Assembly: GCF_000295955.2 (NCBI RefSeq)
Contig: NZ_ALXE01000008.1
Coordinates: 1 to 51,390, forward strand
Length of the DNA: 51,390 nt
Direction of reading: 5' to 3'
DNA from: Pantoea sp. A4
GTDB taxonomy: Bacteria > Pseudomonadota > Gammaproteobacteria > Enterobacterales > Enterobacteriaceae
Under the pieces are notes generated by a model. It was not told the DNA's origin. It saw only the letters and a list, made by a program, of their open reading frames with translations, and searched no databases. The position numbers were made by a program, and so were the translations under genes. This document shows, in pieces, positions 9,501 to 18,128 of this stretch (positions are counted from its first letter, which is position 1; each line of letters begins with the position of its first letter).

Positions 9501-10368
9501 CAGCTCTTCAACCGATTCGCAGTCCGCTTCTGGCGTAGAACTGAACCTTGCGTTGCAGGGCGACAGCTACAAAATCGACCTCGGCAGCACCCCGCTGGGC
9601 CAGGATCTCTCTACGCTGGTAGGAGGAATTCAGTGGTCGCCGAAGCTGACTGACTTCCTGACGCTGATCCTCACCGGCGAGCGCCGTGCGGTGACTGACA
9701 GCCTGCTCTCCTATGTCGGTACCGAAGATAAAACCACCGGTAAGAAGTGGGGGCGCGTCACTAAAAACGGCGGTAATGCGCTGTTGAGCTATGACAACGG
9801 GGATGCCGGTTTCTATGTTGGCGGGGGCGCTTATAGCTACATCGGTGAAAACGTCGCCAGCAACAACGAGATTCAGGGGCTGGCAGGCGCTTACGTGCGT
9901 CCGTTCCATGACGACGATCGTGAGCTGAAGGTGGGGATGAGCCTCTCCTGGATGGACTACTCGAAAAACCTCAGCTACTTCAGCTACGGTCAGGGTGGCT
10001 ACTTCAGCCCGCAAAACTATGCTTCCGTCTCCTTCCCGGTGGATTTCACGCGTAAGTTTGACGACTTGCAGGTGAACATTGGCGGTTCGGTGGGCTATCA
10101 GTCTTACAGCCAGGATCGCAGTGCCTACTTCCCGAACGATCCTTCGTTGCAGTCGCAGATGGCGACACTGGCAGCGGCGGGTGACGTGAAAAGTGCTTAT
10201 TACACCGGCGACAGTAAAAGCGGCATTGGCTACAACCTGCACGCCGGGGCAGATTATAAAATTAACCGCGATTTAAGCATCGGGGGTCAGTTAGGTTACG
10301 ACACCTTCGGTGACTACAACGAGAGCACAGCACATCTGTGGTTCCGCTATATGTTCGGAGACAATTAA
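6571..10368 (+). CDS. bcsC: cellulose export outer-membrane protein BcsC
   Basis: BcsC carries the glucan across the outer membrane. The chosen ATG begins a signal peptide (MKKRQLSAGIRHALLLGG, cleavage near residue 28) and lies ten bases after the bcsB stop; an upstream in-frame ATG falls inside bcsB and gives no signal peptide. A very long TPR solenoid rich in Ala, Gln and Asn fills about residues 30-830, followed by a Pro/Ser-rich linker. From about residue 880 comes the BcsC C-terminal domain, a beta-barrel ending in an aromatic strand (WFRYMF). At 1265 residues it is longer than E. coli BcsC (about 1157). It overlaps bcsD by one base (TAATG). Confidence 0.94.
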   Translation: MKKRQLSAGIRHALLLGGALAFTQPLWAAESNNPALQALFDQAAYWHQKAHDDLAKAALQKVLMVDANNVQALYLLALYSAQGGDNVAATQWRTRLAGVSPGDPRLTDLDNARQLQTIPQAQLALARQQARSGNTAAALQSWRNTFSGNTPPPSVAAEYYLTMAGDRTLLPQAVEALRQFSAQNPQDSNARLALGKALTYQESTRREGIELLAGMADGSPDADRSLRQALLWLGPQSSDAALYQNFQQRHPEDSAVMDYYRKNVGGAEKGAGFNALNSGNTRAAESNFENVLQANPQDADALAGLGYVAQRDGRYAEAADYLQRAAQLGGASGPERQKQADDARFYGQLASAQQALKSGNTAQALALSEPLTKAEGEQGVAAQLFRADALRRSNQLDQAEQTYRTLLQNNPDNRSAKEGLFYVLRQQNRGAEANTLLSSLPESVRQSMAPRGDSSDPIRANAKRQLAAGNSAAAIATLQQGLQRYPNDGWMRLDLARIYRAQGNTDLAANVMAPAMRQGASSNELYAGALNASESGAWQQASMLLSRIPPRARSNDMRQLAQRVNFNLQMATADQYLAQGSNAAAANTLRALAQTPPTNPADARNLAQKLAQAGDLTSAVAVVRGNMQRGVQGNAGDYAAQVAVLNQAGLTSEAQNFLSNPELQARSTSTQLAGIRNGYLINEVDTLREQKQYAAAYDKLIGALQHDPQNRDLIFAMARLYQSGKMNKEAGVVYNYLMTQDTPTQDARVGAINVALAGGNVEGANSLARDLHNDNSPDRLLLLARVAEANGEHAQAMGYLRTARGRLIGLQGAQTGSVPTVGGMTLADNPFINRSTSPVGRTPSAYGAVMPWQQPPSGQNTPDAVASNTPVSQQSQTLHQIDTMMDDLRDKTGTWVQGEMQIRGRDGESGLSKLTEAKAPLTFSTVPFKDARFSFTMTPVSLTAGSAAGDAWRRFGTNALEQGKVVAAGDAKIDDVPSSSTDSQSASGVELNLALQGDSYKIDLGSTPLGQDLSTLVGGIQWSPKLTDFLTLILTGERRAVTDSLLSYVGTEDKTTGKKWGRVTKNGGNALLSYDNGDAGFYVGGGAYSYIGENVASNNEIQGLAGAYVRPFHDDDRELKVGMSLSWMDYSKNLSYFSYGQGGYFSPQNYASVSFPVDFTRKFDDLQVNIGGSVGYQSYSQDRSAYFPNDPSLQSQMATLAAAGDVKSAYYTGDSKSGIGYNLHAGADYKINRDLSIGGQLGYDTFGDYNESTAHLWFRYMFGDN

Positions 10369-10775
10369 TGAGTGAACAACCGGGCTGGTTTGACCTGGTC
10401 AGCGTGATGATTGATGGCATGATTGCCAATGCTGGCGAGCAGGAAGCGGGTGATTTCCTGCGTGAAATGGGCGTAACGCTGGCCGCGCGCTATCCTTTGC
10501 CGGAGGCGCGCACGGTGCAGGATCTCGAACGCGAGATTAACCTGCTGCTGGCGCGTTTTGGCTGGGGCTTTGCCCAGCTTCAGCCGCAAAGCAATGCGTT
10601 GCTGCTGCAGCATCACGCGCTGCCTGCGGGTGGAACAGAGCAGTGGCGTAATGCCATGGCCGCTGTGCTTGCTGGCCTGTATGCGGGCTGGTTACAGGCG
10701 CAGGGAGGAAGCGCGGCAGTACCGCTGATGCTGGAACTGAATGACGGCAGTACGCTGCATTTTCGTTATCAATAG
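10368..10775 (+). CDS. bcsD: cellulose synthase subunit BcsD
   Basis: This 135-residue protein matches the BcsD family (family length about 150) and is absent from E. coli K-12. In Gluconacetobacter BcsD forms octameric rings that align synthase complexes. In plant-colonising proteobacteria it works with proline-rich partners such as BcsO. The start is the ATG in TAATG, preceded by GGAG seven bases upstream; an in-frame start 30 bases earlier would lie inside bcsC. Recognisable features are the N-terminal helix MSEQPGWFDLVSVMIDGMIA and the central LLARFGWGFAQLQ. Its presence together with bcsO defines this locus as the BcsO/BcsD variety. Confidence 0.85.
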   Translation: MSEQPGWFDLVSVMIDGMIANAGEQEAGDFLREMGVTLAARYPLPEARTVQDLEREINLLLARFGWGFAQLQPQSNALLLQHHALPAGGTEQWRNAMAAVLAGLYAGWLQAQGGSAAVPLMLELNDGSTLHFRYQ

Positions 10776-10784
10776 GATGTCTGA

Positions 10785-11801
10785 ATGAGACTAAAGCCGT
10801 GGTGGCTCCGCGTGGTGTTATGTTGCGTGGTGTGGGTAGTGAGTGCGCAAGCGATGGCCGATGGCTGGAGCAGTTACAAAAGCCGTTTTCTTACCCCGGA
10901 CGGGCGGATTATCGATACCGCTAACAACAACGTCAGCCACACGGAAGGGCAGGGCTACGGAATGCTGCTGGCGGTTGCGTACAACGATCGCGCCACTTTT
11001 CAGCAGCTCTGGACGTGGACCCGCACTCATCTGCGTAATCCACAGAATGACCTGTTCTACTGGCGCTACACCCCTAACGTCACCAATCCGGTGGCGGATA
11101 AGAATGATGCCAGCGATGGCGATGTGTTGATCGCCTGGGCATTGCAGCGGGCAGCGCAAAAGTGGCAGGTAAGCGACTATCAGCAGGCTTCCGATCAGAT
11201 CCAAAAGGCGATTGTGAAGCAGACGGTGATTGAGTTTGCTGGGCGCACGGTGATGCTGCCAGCGGCGCAGGGGTTTAATAAAACCAGCTATATTGTGCTC
11301 AACCCGTCCTATTTCCTGTTTGCCGCCTGGGAGGATTTTGCCCGGCACAGCCATTTGCAGGTGTGGACCCGGCTGATTGATGACGGGATGAGCCTGCTGG
11401 ATGCGATGCATTTTGGCAACACCGCGCTTCCGCTGGACTGGGTAGCCTTGAACGCCGATGGTTCGGTGGCCCCGGCGCTGGGCTATCCACCGCGCTTTAG
11501 CTACGATGCGATTCGCATTCCGCTTAATGTCTGGTGGTACGATCCGCAAAGCCTGCGACTGGTGCCGTTCCAGCAGGTGTGGCAGCGTTATGGCCGCCTC
11601 AGCACGCCCGCCTGGTTTGATGTGTTAGCCAATACGTCAGCCCCGTACAATATGGATGGCGGTTTGCTGGCCATACGCGACCTGACGCTGAATGCCAGCG
11701 ATAACCTCGGTGATACCCTGTCCGCAAACCAAAACTACTTTTCTGCCAGCCTGCAACTGTTGGTTTATCTGGCCCGACAGGCACATGCGTCTGATTCTTA
11801 A
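10785..11801 (+). CDS. bcsZ: periplasmic endo-beta-1,4-glucanase BcsZ (GH8)
   Basis: BcsZ is the family-8 glycoside hydrolase that trims or detangles nascent glucan in the periplasm. The 338-residue protein has a signal peptide (about residues 1-25, ending AQAMA). The conserved HTEGQGYGM places the acid Glu at residue 54, and Asp at 241 (FSYDAIRIP) matches the catalytic base. These correspond to Glu55 and Asp243 of the E. coli enzyme. AGGAT precedes the ATG. It is the last gene of the operon, nine bases after bcsD; in E. coli bcsZ lies between bcsB and bcsC instead. Confidence 0.93.
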   Translation: MRLKPWWLRVVLCCVVWVVSAQAMADGWSSYKSRFLTPDGRIIDTANNNVSHTEGQGYGMLLAVAYNDRATFQQLWTWTRTHLRNPQNDLFYWRYTPNVTNPVADKNDASDGDVLIAWALQRAAQKWQVSDYQQASDQIQKAIVKQTVIEFAGRTVMLPAAQGFNKTSYIVLNPSYFLFAAWEDFARHSHLQVWTRLIDDGMSLLDAMHFGNTALPLDWVALNADGSVAPALGYPPRFSYDAIRIPLNVWWYDPQSLRLVPFQQVWQRYGRLSTPAWFDVLANTSAPYNMDGGLLAIRDLTLNASDNLGDTLSANQNYFSASLQLLVYLARQAHASDS

Positions 11802-11808
11802 TCTGCAC

Positions 11809-11830
11809 TGCCCGGCATTTTGGCCGGGCA
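11809..11830 (+). terminator. inverted repeat after bcsZ, weak terminator
   Basis: An 8-bp G/C-rich stem (TGCCCGGC / GCCGGGCA) with a 6-base loop starts eight bases after the bcsZ stop. No T run follows on this strand, only an A run, so intrinsic termination is not assured. It may instead stabilise the 3' end of the mRNA. Confidence 0.35.
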
Positions 11831-11913
11831 AAGTCGGTAAAAAAAACGGTTTCAGGGATATACTTAGCAAGACTTTTCCTGTCTGATAGCTGACCCGGAA
11901 GCTGGAGAATATT

Positions 11914-13923
11914 TTGCGTGTAAGTCGCTCCTTAACGATAAAGCAGATGGCGGTGGTTTCCGCTATTGCGCTGATCACCATCTCAATTTTTATCGTCGTA
12001 CAGCTCTTTCATTTTGTGCAGCAGCGCAGGATTGATTACGCTCAGCAGATGGAAAATATCGCCCATACGGTACGTCAGCCACTGTCTGAAGCAGTCTTAA
12101 AGGCGGATATTCCCCAGGCCGAACATATTCTTAACTCCCTTAAGCCCGCAGGCATTCTTTCGCGCGCTGATGTGGTGCTACCCACGGCTTTCCAGGCGCT
12201 GCACGCTGATTTTTCACCGGAAAAACCGGTGCCACAGCTGGTCTCCCGCCTGTTTGAACTGCCGGTGCAAATTACGCTGCCGCTTTACTCCGTGGAACAT
12301 ACCGGCTTGCCGAAACCGCTGGCCTATCTGGTGCTACAGGCGGATTCCACCCGGGTCTATCAGTTTATCCTGAGCACGCTCTCCACCATGATCACCACCT
12401 ATCTGCTCCTGGCACTGGTGCTGTCGGTGGCGATCAGCTGGTGCATCAATCGGCTGATGGTGCATCCGCTGCGGGACATCGCCAGAGAGTTGCAGGAGTT
12501 GCCTCCGCAGGCGATTCTGGCGCACAAGCTGACGCTGCCGCCAGGACACCGTGACGATGAGCTGGGCATGTTGATTCGCAGCTATAACCGCAATCAGCAA
12601 GTGGTGGAATCGGTCCATGACGAGATGAGCCGCCTGACCACCCACTACCCGGTGACCGACTTGCCCAACCGGGCGCTGTTCCTGGCACTGCTCGATCAGT
12701 ATCACCAGCAAAGCCGTCGTGACTTTGGCTTGATGGTGATTCGCATTGAAACGCTGCTGGAAGCCAATGGCGTGGTGAGCAACGACCAGCGCGAGACGTT
12801 AACGCTGACGCTGGCGGAAAAAATTCGTTCGCAGCTCGACGGACACACGCTGTTGGCGCAAACCAGCCCCAGTGATTTCGTTCTGCTGATGAAACGCGCG
12901 AATACCCCGTTCCGCGCCATGCGTCTGGCAAGAAGCCTGATGATTCGCCTGAATCAGCCCGTAGCGTTGCAGCAATTGCAGCTGCGGCCAAACGTCAGTA
13001 TCGGCTTAGGGTTAAACAATGGGCCTGATTTGGCCGCCAGCGAACTCTTACGGCGTGCCACTTCCGCCATGATGTCTGCCCGTCATCAGGGTAAAAATCA
13101 GGTGCTGTTCTTCGATCCGGCATTAACGGAGAAAGCTCAGAAGCGGCTGACCCAGGAGCACGATATTTTACAGGGTCTGCATGACGACCACTTCCGGCTC
13201 TACCTCCAGCCACAGATTGATATGCGCACGGGCGAGCTGGTAGGCGCTGAAGCCTTACTGCGCATGCGTCAGCCCGATGGCAGCTATGGCCTGTCAGAAG
13301 AGTTTATTGCCAGCGCCGAAGAGATCGGGGTGATCTCCGCCATTGGGCGCTGGGTGTTTGAAGAGTCCTGCCGGATTCTGGCGGGGTGGCAGAAGCAGGG
13401 CATTACGCTGCCACTCAGCGTCAACATCTCGGCGGTGCAGCTCCGTGACAACAGCATGGTGGCGCATCTACAAGGATTATTACAACAGCACCGTATTCAG
13501 CCGGGCAGTTTTGTGCTGGAAGTGACAGAAACCGCCAAAATTGGTGATACCGCTCAGGCGCTCTCGCTGCTGCGCAGCCTGCAACAGTCAGGTGTGATGG
13601 TCGCGTTGGACGATTTTGGTATCGGCTACTCAAACCTTAATTATCTGCAACACTTTAAGTCTCTGCCGGTCGACAAACTTAAGATGGATCGAAGTTTCGT
13701 TGCCGAGCTTCCCGAGGATGACACCATGCTGAAGGTGGTGGTCGCGATTGCTGAAATCCTTCAGCTTGAGATCATTGCCGAAGGTGTGGAGACCCACGAA
13801 CAGCGTGACTGGCTTCTGGCACGCGGGGTGCGCGTGGCGCAGGGGTATCTCTATTCTGAGGCACTACCGCTGGATCGCTTCAATCCCGAATGGCTGGATA
13901 ACCGTTTCCGCCCTAAAAAGTAA
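11914..13923 (+). CDS. pdeK: c-di-GMP phosphodiesterase PdeK/HmsP-like (HAMP-GGDEF-EAL)
   Basis: This 669-residue inner-membrane protein is homologous to E. coli YhjK and Yersinia HmsP. Helices lie at about 13-33 and 154-178 with a periplasmic sensor region between them, then a HAMP linker (about 180-232). A GGDEF-like domain (about 240-400) has SPSDF where the GGDEF motif should be, so cyclase activity is not expected. The EAL domain (about 415-660) keeps EALL (446-449), N504, DDFG (566-569), K589 and EGVE (623-626), so it should cleave c-di-GMP. The start is TTG, chosen because GGAG lies six bases upstream and the N-terminus MRVSRSLTIKQ matches its homologues. Its place beside bcs suggests control of cellulose. 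Confidence 0.9.
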   Translation: MRVSRSLTIKQMAVVSAIALITISIFIVVQLFHFVQQRRIDYAQQMENIAHTVRQPLSEAVLKADIPQAEHILNSLKPAGILSRADVVLPTAFQALHADFSPEKPVPQLVSRLFELPVQITLPLYSVEHTGLPKPLAYLVLQADSTRVYQFILSTLSTMITTYLLLALVLSVAISWCINRLMVHPLRDIARELQELPPQAILAHKLTLPPGHRDDELGMLIRSYNRNQQVVESVHDEMSRLTTHYPVTDLPNRALFLALLDQYHQQSRRDFGLMVIRIETLLEANGVVSNDQRETLTLTLAEKIRSQLDGHTLLAQTSPSDFVLLMKRANTPFRAMRLARSLMIRLNQPVALQQLQLRPNVSIGLGLNNGPDLAASELLRRATSAMMSARHQGKNQVLFFDPALTEKAQKRLTQEHDILQGLHDDHFRLYLQPQIDMRTGELVGAEALLRMRQPDGSYGLSEEFIASAEEIGVISAIGRWVFEESCRILAGWQKQGITLPLSVNISAVQLRDNSMVAHLQGLLQQHRIQPGSFVLEVTETAKIGDTAQALSLLRSLQQSGVMVALDDFGIGYSNLNYLQHFKSLPVDKLKMDRSFVAELPEDDTMLKVVVAIAEILQLEIIAEGVETHEQRDWLLARGVRVAQGYLYSEALPLDRFNPEWLDNRFRPKK

Positions 13924-14142
13924 CCTTAGTTACTGATTAGCCTAGATAAATTTGTAAATAATGCTTGTGCTGAAGCGAGTCAGCTCATACTCTGGTCTTT
14001 CCCTCTCACTAAGTGGGTGTAACCAGGTATTAATTTTATCTGATAAGTGCTATGACTTGGTTACCAATAATATCCTGGATATTCGGTGCCACCTGATATG
14101 CGTGCCCGATGTTCATCTTTTTTCTGACGTGGGCGTCGTGAT

Positions 14143-15417
14143 ATGAAAAGTTCGTTGTTTAAAAGTCTCTATTTTCAGGTGATCGTCGCCATCCTTATCG
14201 GTGTACTGCTCGGCCATTACTACCCCGATCTCGCTACTCAAATGAAACCGCTGGGCGATGGCTTCGTCAAACTGATTAAAATGATCATAGCCCCGGTAAT
14301 TTTCTGTACGGTGGTTACCGGTATTGCTGGCATGGAGAGCATGAAGGCGGTGGGCCGCACCGGAGCGGTGGCGCTGCTCTACTTTGAAGTGGTCAGTACC
14401 ATTGCGCTGATCATTGGTCTGGTGGTGGTAAACGTTCTGCAGCCAGGTGCAGGCATGAACGTAGACCCGGCAACGCTGGATGCCAAAGCGGTCGCTATGT
14501 ACGCTCAGCAGGCAGAGCAGCAGGGTGTGGTTGCCTTCCTGTTGGATGTGATCCCGAACAGCGTCATCGGTGCTTTTGCCAGCGGTAACATCCTGCAAGT
14601 GCTGCTGTTTGCTGTGCTGTTTGGTTTCTCACTGCACCGTATCGGCAATGCTGGCACCATCATGTTTAACGTGATTGAGAGTTTTTCTCGCGTTATTTTC
14701 GGCATCATCAACATGGTTATGCGCCTTGCGCCACTGGGTGCATTCGGTGCGATGGCGTTCACCATTGGTAAATATGGCGTAGGTTCTCTGGTCCAGCTCG
14801 GCCAGCTGATCGTCTGCTTCTATATTACCTGTGTGCTGTTCGTGGTGGTGGTGCTGGGGCTGATTGCCCGTGTTGCTGGCTTCAATATCTTCCGCTTTAT
14901 TGCCTACATTAAAGAAGAGTTATTGATTGTATTAGGCACCTCCTCTTCGGAGTCAGCGTTGCCACGTATGCTGGATAAGATGGAGCGTCTGGGCTGTAAG
15001 AAATCGGTGGTGGGGTTAGTTATCCCAACCGGTTACTCCTTTAACCTCGATGGCACCTCCATCTACCTGACGATGGCGGCGGTGTTTATTGCACAGGCGA
15101 CCAACGCCCACATGGACATCATGCATCAGATTACCCTGCTGGTGGTGTTGCTGCTCTCCTCAAAAGGCGCAGCCGGGGTAACCGGAAGTGGCTTTATCGT
15201 GCTGGCAGCCACGCTTTCTGCGGTTGGGCATTTACCGGTCGCGGGTCTGGCGCTGATTCTGGGTATCGATCGCTTTATGTCAGAAGCGCGTGCCTTGACC
15301 AACCTGGTGGGTAACGGCGTTGCGACCGTTGTGGTAGCAAAATGGGTCGGTCAGTTGGATGAAAAGCAGCTGAACGACACGCTGACCCATAAAAATAAGC
15401 AAAACTCTTTGTCATAA
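14143..15417 (+). CDS. dctA: C4-dicarboxylate:H+/Na+ symporter DctA
   Basis: DctA imports succinate, fumarate, malate and aspartate in aerobic cells. The 424-residue protein has the glutamate/aspartate transporter fold with many membrane helices. The serine-rich [11 protein letters not shown] (about residue 268) and the NLDGT motif (about 301) mark the substrate site. The length and N-terminus ([17 protein letters not shown]) fit the E. coli protein. No clear Shine-Dalgarno sequence precedes the start. The 219-base region before it shows no gene I trust. The gene order pdeK-dctA-yhjJ is the same as in E. coli. Confidence 0.95.
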   Translation: MKSSLFKSLYFQVIVAILIGVLLGHYYPDLATQMKPLGDGFVKLIKMIIAPVIFCTVVTGIAGMESMKAVGRTGAVALLYFEVVSTIALIIGLVVVNVLQPGAGMNVDPATLDAKAVAMYAQQAEQQGVVAFLLDVIPNSVIGAFASGNILQVLLFAVLFGFSLHRIGNAGTIMFNVIESFSRVIFGIINMVMRLAPLGAFGAMAFTIGKYGVGSLVQLGQLIVCFYITCVLFVVVVLGLIARVAGFNIFRFIAYIKEELLIVLGTSSSESALPRMLDKMERLGCKKSVVGLVIPTGYSFNLDGTSIYLTMAAVFIAQATNAHMDIMHQITLLVVLLLSSKGAAGVTGSGFIVLAATLSAVGHLPVAGLALILGIDRFMSEARALTNLVGNGVATVVVAKWVGQLDEKQLNDTLTHKNKQNSLS

Positions 15418-15454
15418 ACGAAAAATTAATCGATAAAACCCATTAATTGCCGTG

Positions 15455-15491
15455 AAATGCCCGCTGTCACTTGCCCTGACAGCGGGCATTT
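15455..15491 (+). terminator. terminator hairpin after dctA
   Basis: A perfect 15-bp stem (AAATGCCCGCTGTCA and its complement) with a 7-base loop starts 38 bases after the dctA stop. The stem has A at its 5' end and T at its 3' end, and a run of eight or more T lies further on, near 15509. It is a good candidate for an intrinsic terminator. Confidence 0.7.
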
Positions 15492-15653
15492 GCATAATAA
15501 ACCCCTCGATTTTTTTTGATGTTTTTTCACTTTGTTGCGTGACATCCTGGCCGCGCTGTGGTCAAAGACTCTGTGACTAGCTGCGTTTATGGCTGGCAGC
15601 GGAGGATACGTGCCAGTGATGACAACTTTTTATTGCTTTGAGTAGGGGTTCAC

Positions 15654-17135
15654 ATGCAGGGCACCAGAATGCGGCTTTTGGTTGGTGGGGTAGTGCTGGC
15701 TGTAACCAGCTTTGGTCTTCAGGCAGAAACGCTCCAACCCGATCCCGCGTGGCAGCAAGGGAAACTGGAAAACGGCCTCAACTGGCAGTTACTGACAACG
15801 CCGCAACGTCCTAGCGATCGTGTCGAAGTGCGCATGGTGGTGAATACCGGCTCGCTGATGGAAAGTTCCCAGCAAACCGGCTTTAGCCATTTGATAAGCC
15901 GCATGGCGATGGTGCATAACGGCGCGCTCGATCCTAACGAGCAGCGCGCACTCTGGCAGCAGGCGATGAATCCGGTGCGGGCACTGCCCCCGGTCATCAC
16001 CTCTTATGATTACACACAGTACAACCTCAGCCTGCCCAATAACCGCCCAGAGTTACTCAAGGAAGCCTTGAAGTGGCTGGCCGCGACCGCAGGTGGCATG
16101 ACCATCAATGACCAGGTAGTCAATACGGCCCTCAGCGCTTCAGACGCTACCGTGACCTCGCCTGCCAATACCCAGGATATCTGGTGGCGCTATCGCCTGA
16201 AAGGCTCGGCGCTATTAGCCCATGACCCGGCGACGGCACCGCGCGCGCCGGTCGATTTAACCCAGCTGACGCAGTTCTACCAGCAGTGGTACACCCCAGA
16301 CGCGATCACGCTTTACGTGGTGGGAAATGTGGATAACCGCAGCCTGGCGGAGCAAATCACCAAGGTGTTCTCTCCGCTCCAGGGCAAACGGACGACACCA
16401 TCGCCAATGCCGACGCTGTCCCCGCTGCCACAACAGCCGGTGAACCTGGTGGCTGATACCCGCGCACAGGATCGTCTGGCCATTGTGTGGGATGCCGCCT
16501 GGCAGCCGATTCGCGATTCGCAAAACCTGCAACACTACTGGCAGGGCGATTTAGCGCGTGAAGCGCTGTTCTGGCACCTGCAACGTGCCCTGGGCGATAG
16601 CAAAGCGCAGGGTGCGCAGCTCGGGTTTGATTGCCGAGTGTTATACCAGCGTGCGCAGTGTGCGATTAATCTGGACAGCCGCAATGATGTGCTGGAACAC
16701 AACCTGAAGCTGGTGGCAGATGAGCTGGCGCATGTGCGTGACAATGGCCTGCCACAGGATGAGTTTGATGCGCTGATGGCGCAAAAACTGCTGGAACTGA
16801 ACAAGCTGTTTGCCACCTACGCCCGCACGGATACCGATATTCTGGTCGGTCAACGCTTACGCTCGCAGCAAAATGGCGTGGTGGATATTGCGCCTGAGCA
16901 GTATCAAAAGCTGCGCCAGGCGTTCCTGGCTAGCCTGACGCGTGACCAACTGAATCAGGAACTGCATCAGCAGTTGACCCAACCCTTGACGCTGATCCTG
17001 ACTCAGCCACAGGGTGAAGCTGAAATCAACGTGCAGCTGCTTCAGGCTGACTGGAACAAGGTCATGGCACCCCCTGTCGTGGCAGAGAGCAGCAGCGATG
17101 CCCCCACGGCTGCACCCGCCGCCGCCGTTAACTGA
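15654..17135 (+). CDS. yhjJ: YhjJ, periplasmic M16-family peptidase-like protein
   Basis: This 493-residue protein is the YhjJ homologue, a member of the insulinase-like M16 family with a signal peptide (about residues 1-24, ending LQAET). In active M16 enzymes the zinc motif is HXXEH. Here the matching place reads SHLISRMAM, with no second His or catalytic Glu, so it is probably not a working protease. M16 pseudo-peptidases often act as partners or chaperones, but the role of YhjJ is not known. AGGGG precedes the ATG. It lies between dctA and pdeH; kdgK, which separates yhjJ from yhjH in E. coli, is absent. Confidence 0.85.
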   Translation: MQGTRMRLLVGGVVLAVTSFGLQAETLQPDPAWQQGKLENGLNWQLLTTPQRPSDRVEVRMVVNTGSLMESSQQTGFSHLISRMAMVHNGALDPNEQRALWQQAMNPVRALPPVITSYDYTQYNLSLPNNRPELLKEALKWLAATAGGMTINDQVVNTALSASDATVTSPANTQDIWWRYRLKGSALLAHDPATAPRAPVDLTQLTQFYQQWYTPDAITLYVVGNVDNRSLAEQITKVFSPLQGKRTTPSPMPTLSPLPQQPVNLVADTRAQDRLAIVWDAAWQPIRDSQNLQHYWQGDLAREALFWHLQRALGDSKAQGAQLGFDCRVLYQRAQCAINLDSRNDVLEHNLKLVADELAHVRDNGLPQDEFDALMAQKLLELNKLFATYARTDTDILVGQRLRSQQNGVVDIAPEQYQKLRQAFLASLTRDQLNQELHQQLTQPLTLILTQPQGEAEINVQLLQADWNKVMAPPVVAESSSDAPTAAPAAAVN

Positions 17136-17145
17136 TCTCCCCCCT

Positions 17146-17168
17146 GCGCGATGCACTCAGCATCGCGC
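17146..17168 (+). terminator. hairpin after yhjJ
   Basis: A perfect 9-bp stem (GCGCGATGC / GCATCGCGC) with loop ACTCA starts ten bases after the yhjJ stop. It is not followed by a T run. It is possibly a terminator or mRNA 3'-end stabiliser. Confidence 0.4.
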
Positions 17169-17297
17169 GTTATCGTCTGCTATCAATGACCCGGTTCTGT
17201 CTTGCTGACAAAACCGGTCATAAAGTTATCTGTAAAAACGCCGATACCTTCCGCTGGACCGCCGATTCAGGCTCTCGCCACTAACCAGGAAAAGACC

Positions 17298-18071
17298 ATG
17301 GTGATGAAGGATTTTAGTCTCCGGCAACCCTCGTCAAATGACGATATACCACCGCAGGGCAGCGCGCGTTACTGGCAGCAATGTCAGCGGCTCTATACTT
17401 TCCAGCCGATATATCAGGTCTCTGGCAAGCTGTTAGCCATTGAGCTATTAACGGCAGTGACCCATCCTGCCGCACCGGAGCAGCGCCTCTCTCCGGAGCA
17501 CTATTTTGGCGCTTTAGAGATTGGCCAGCGGCTCGATGTCGTGTTTGATCAGCTGTCACAACTGGCGCAGTGGGGCGCTTTCTTCCGTGGCGGCGAGGTG
17601 GTGGCATCGGTCAACATTGACGGGCCAACCCTGATGGCGATTCAGGGGCATACGGCTATCCGTCGTCTGATTGCCCGCCTACCGTGGGTACGTTTCGAAT
17701 TGACCGAGCACCATGTGTTGCCGCAGGAAGAGATGGTGGCGCAGATGCCGGAACTCGGCCCGCTGTGGCTGGATGACTTTGGCTCAGGCATGGCGAACTT
17801 CTCCGCCCTGACGGAGCTGAAATATGACTACATCAAGCTGTCACGGGAGCTTTTCATCCTGCTGCGCAAGACCGAAGAGGGGCGTAATCTGTTTTCCATG
17901 CTACTGGCGCTGATCAACCGTTATTGCAATGGCGTGATTGTTGAAGGGGTCGAAACGGAAGAAGAGTGGCAGATGGTACGTGCTTCACCCGCGATGGCGG
18001 CACAGGGCTATTACTTCTCACGACCGGTGCCTTTCTCGGAGTTAACCCGGCTCGCGATGCAGCTCCCCTGA
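17298..18071 (+). CDS. pdeH: c-di-GMP phosphodiesterase PdeH (YhjH)
   Basis: PdeH is the main c-di-GMP phosphodiesterase that keeps motile cells low in c-di-GMP in E. coli. This soluble single EAL-domain protein has 257 residues (E. coli 255). Seen in order: an ELL variant of the EAL signature near residue 47, SVNIDGPT, RFELTEH, LDDFGSGMANFSA, IVEGVETEEEW and AQGYYFSRP, which together give the metal and catalytic residues. The ATG at 17298 is chosen because AGGA lies seven bases upstream and the length fits; an open frame extends 96 bases further upstream. In E. coli the gene belongs to the flagellar regulon; no sigma-28 promoter was identified here. Confidence 0.92.
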   Translation: MVMKDFSLRQPSSNDDIPPQGSARYWQQCQRLYTFQPIYQVSGKLLAIELLTAVTHPAAPEQRLSPEHYFGALEIGQRLDVVFDQLSQLAQWGAFFRGGEVVASVNIDGPTLMAIQGHTAIRRLIARLPWVRFELTEHHVLPQEEMVAQMPELGPLWLDDFGSGMANFSALTELKYDYIKLSRELFILLRKTEEGRNLFSMLLALINRYCNGVIVEGVETEEEWQMVRASPAMAAQGYYFSRPVPFSELTRLAMQLP

Positions 18072-18128
18072 CCATTGCCGCTCACTCGTCTATCTTTAAA
18101 CAGACAGAACAAGGCGAGGAGGGGTGCA

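Noticed and set aside
9508..10242. Long minus-strand ORF (244 codons) opposite bcsC
   Set aside because: It is a shadow of a G/C-rich coding gene. The plus-strand frame continues the BcsC barrel with expected motifs, while the antisense product resembles nothing.
10818..11549. Long minus-strand ORF opposite bcsZ
   Set aside because: It is a shadow frame. The bcsZ frame on the plus strand has its catalytic residues and signal peptide.
11809..11830. Full intrinsic terminator after bcsZ
   Set aside because: The stem is good but an A run, not a T run, follows. It was kept only as a weak terminator candidate.
13961..14146. 61-codon ORF between pdeK and dctA
   Set aside because: It lacks a ribosome binding site, overlaps the dctA start by a few bases and has a composition typical of non-coding DNA.
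17136..17297. kdgK expected between yhjJ and pdeH
   Set aside because: Only 162 bases lie between the genes, with a hairpin and no sugar-kinase remnant, so the gene is absent here.
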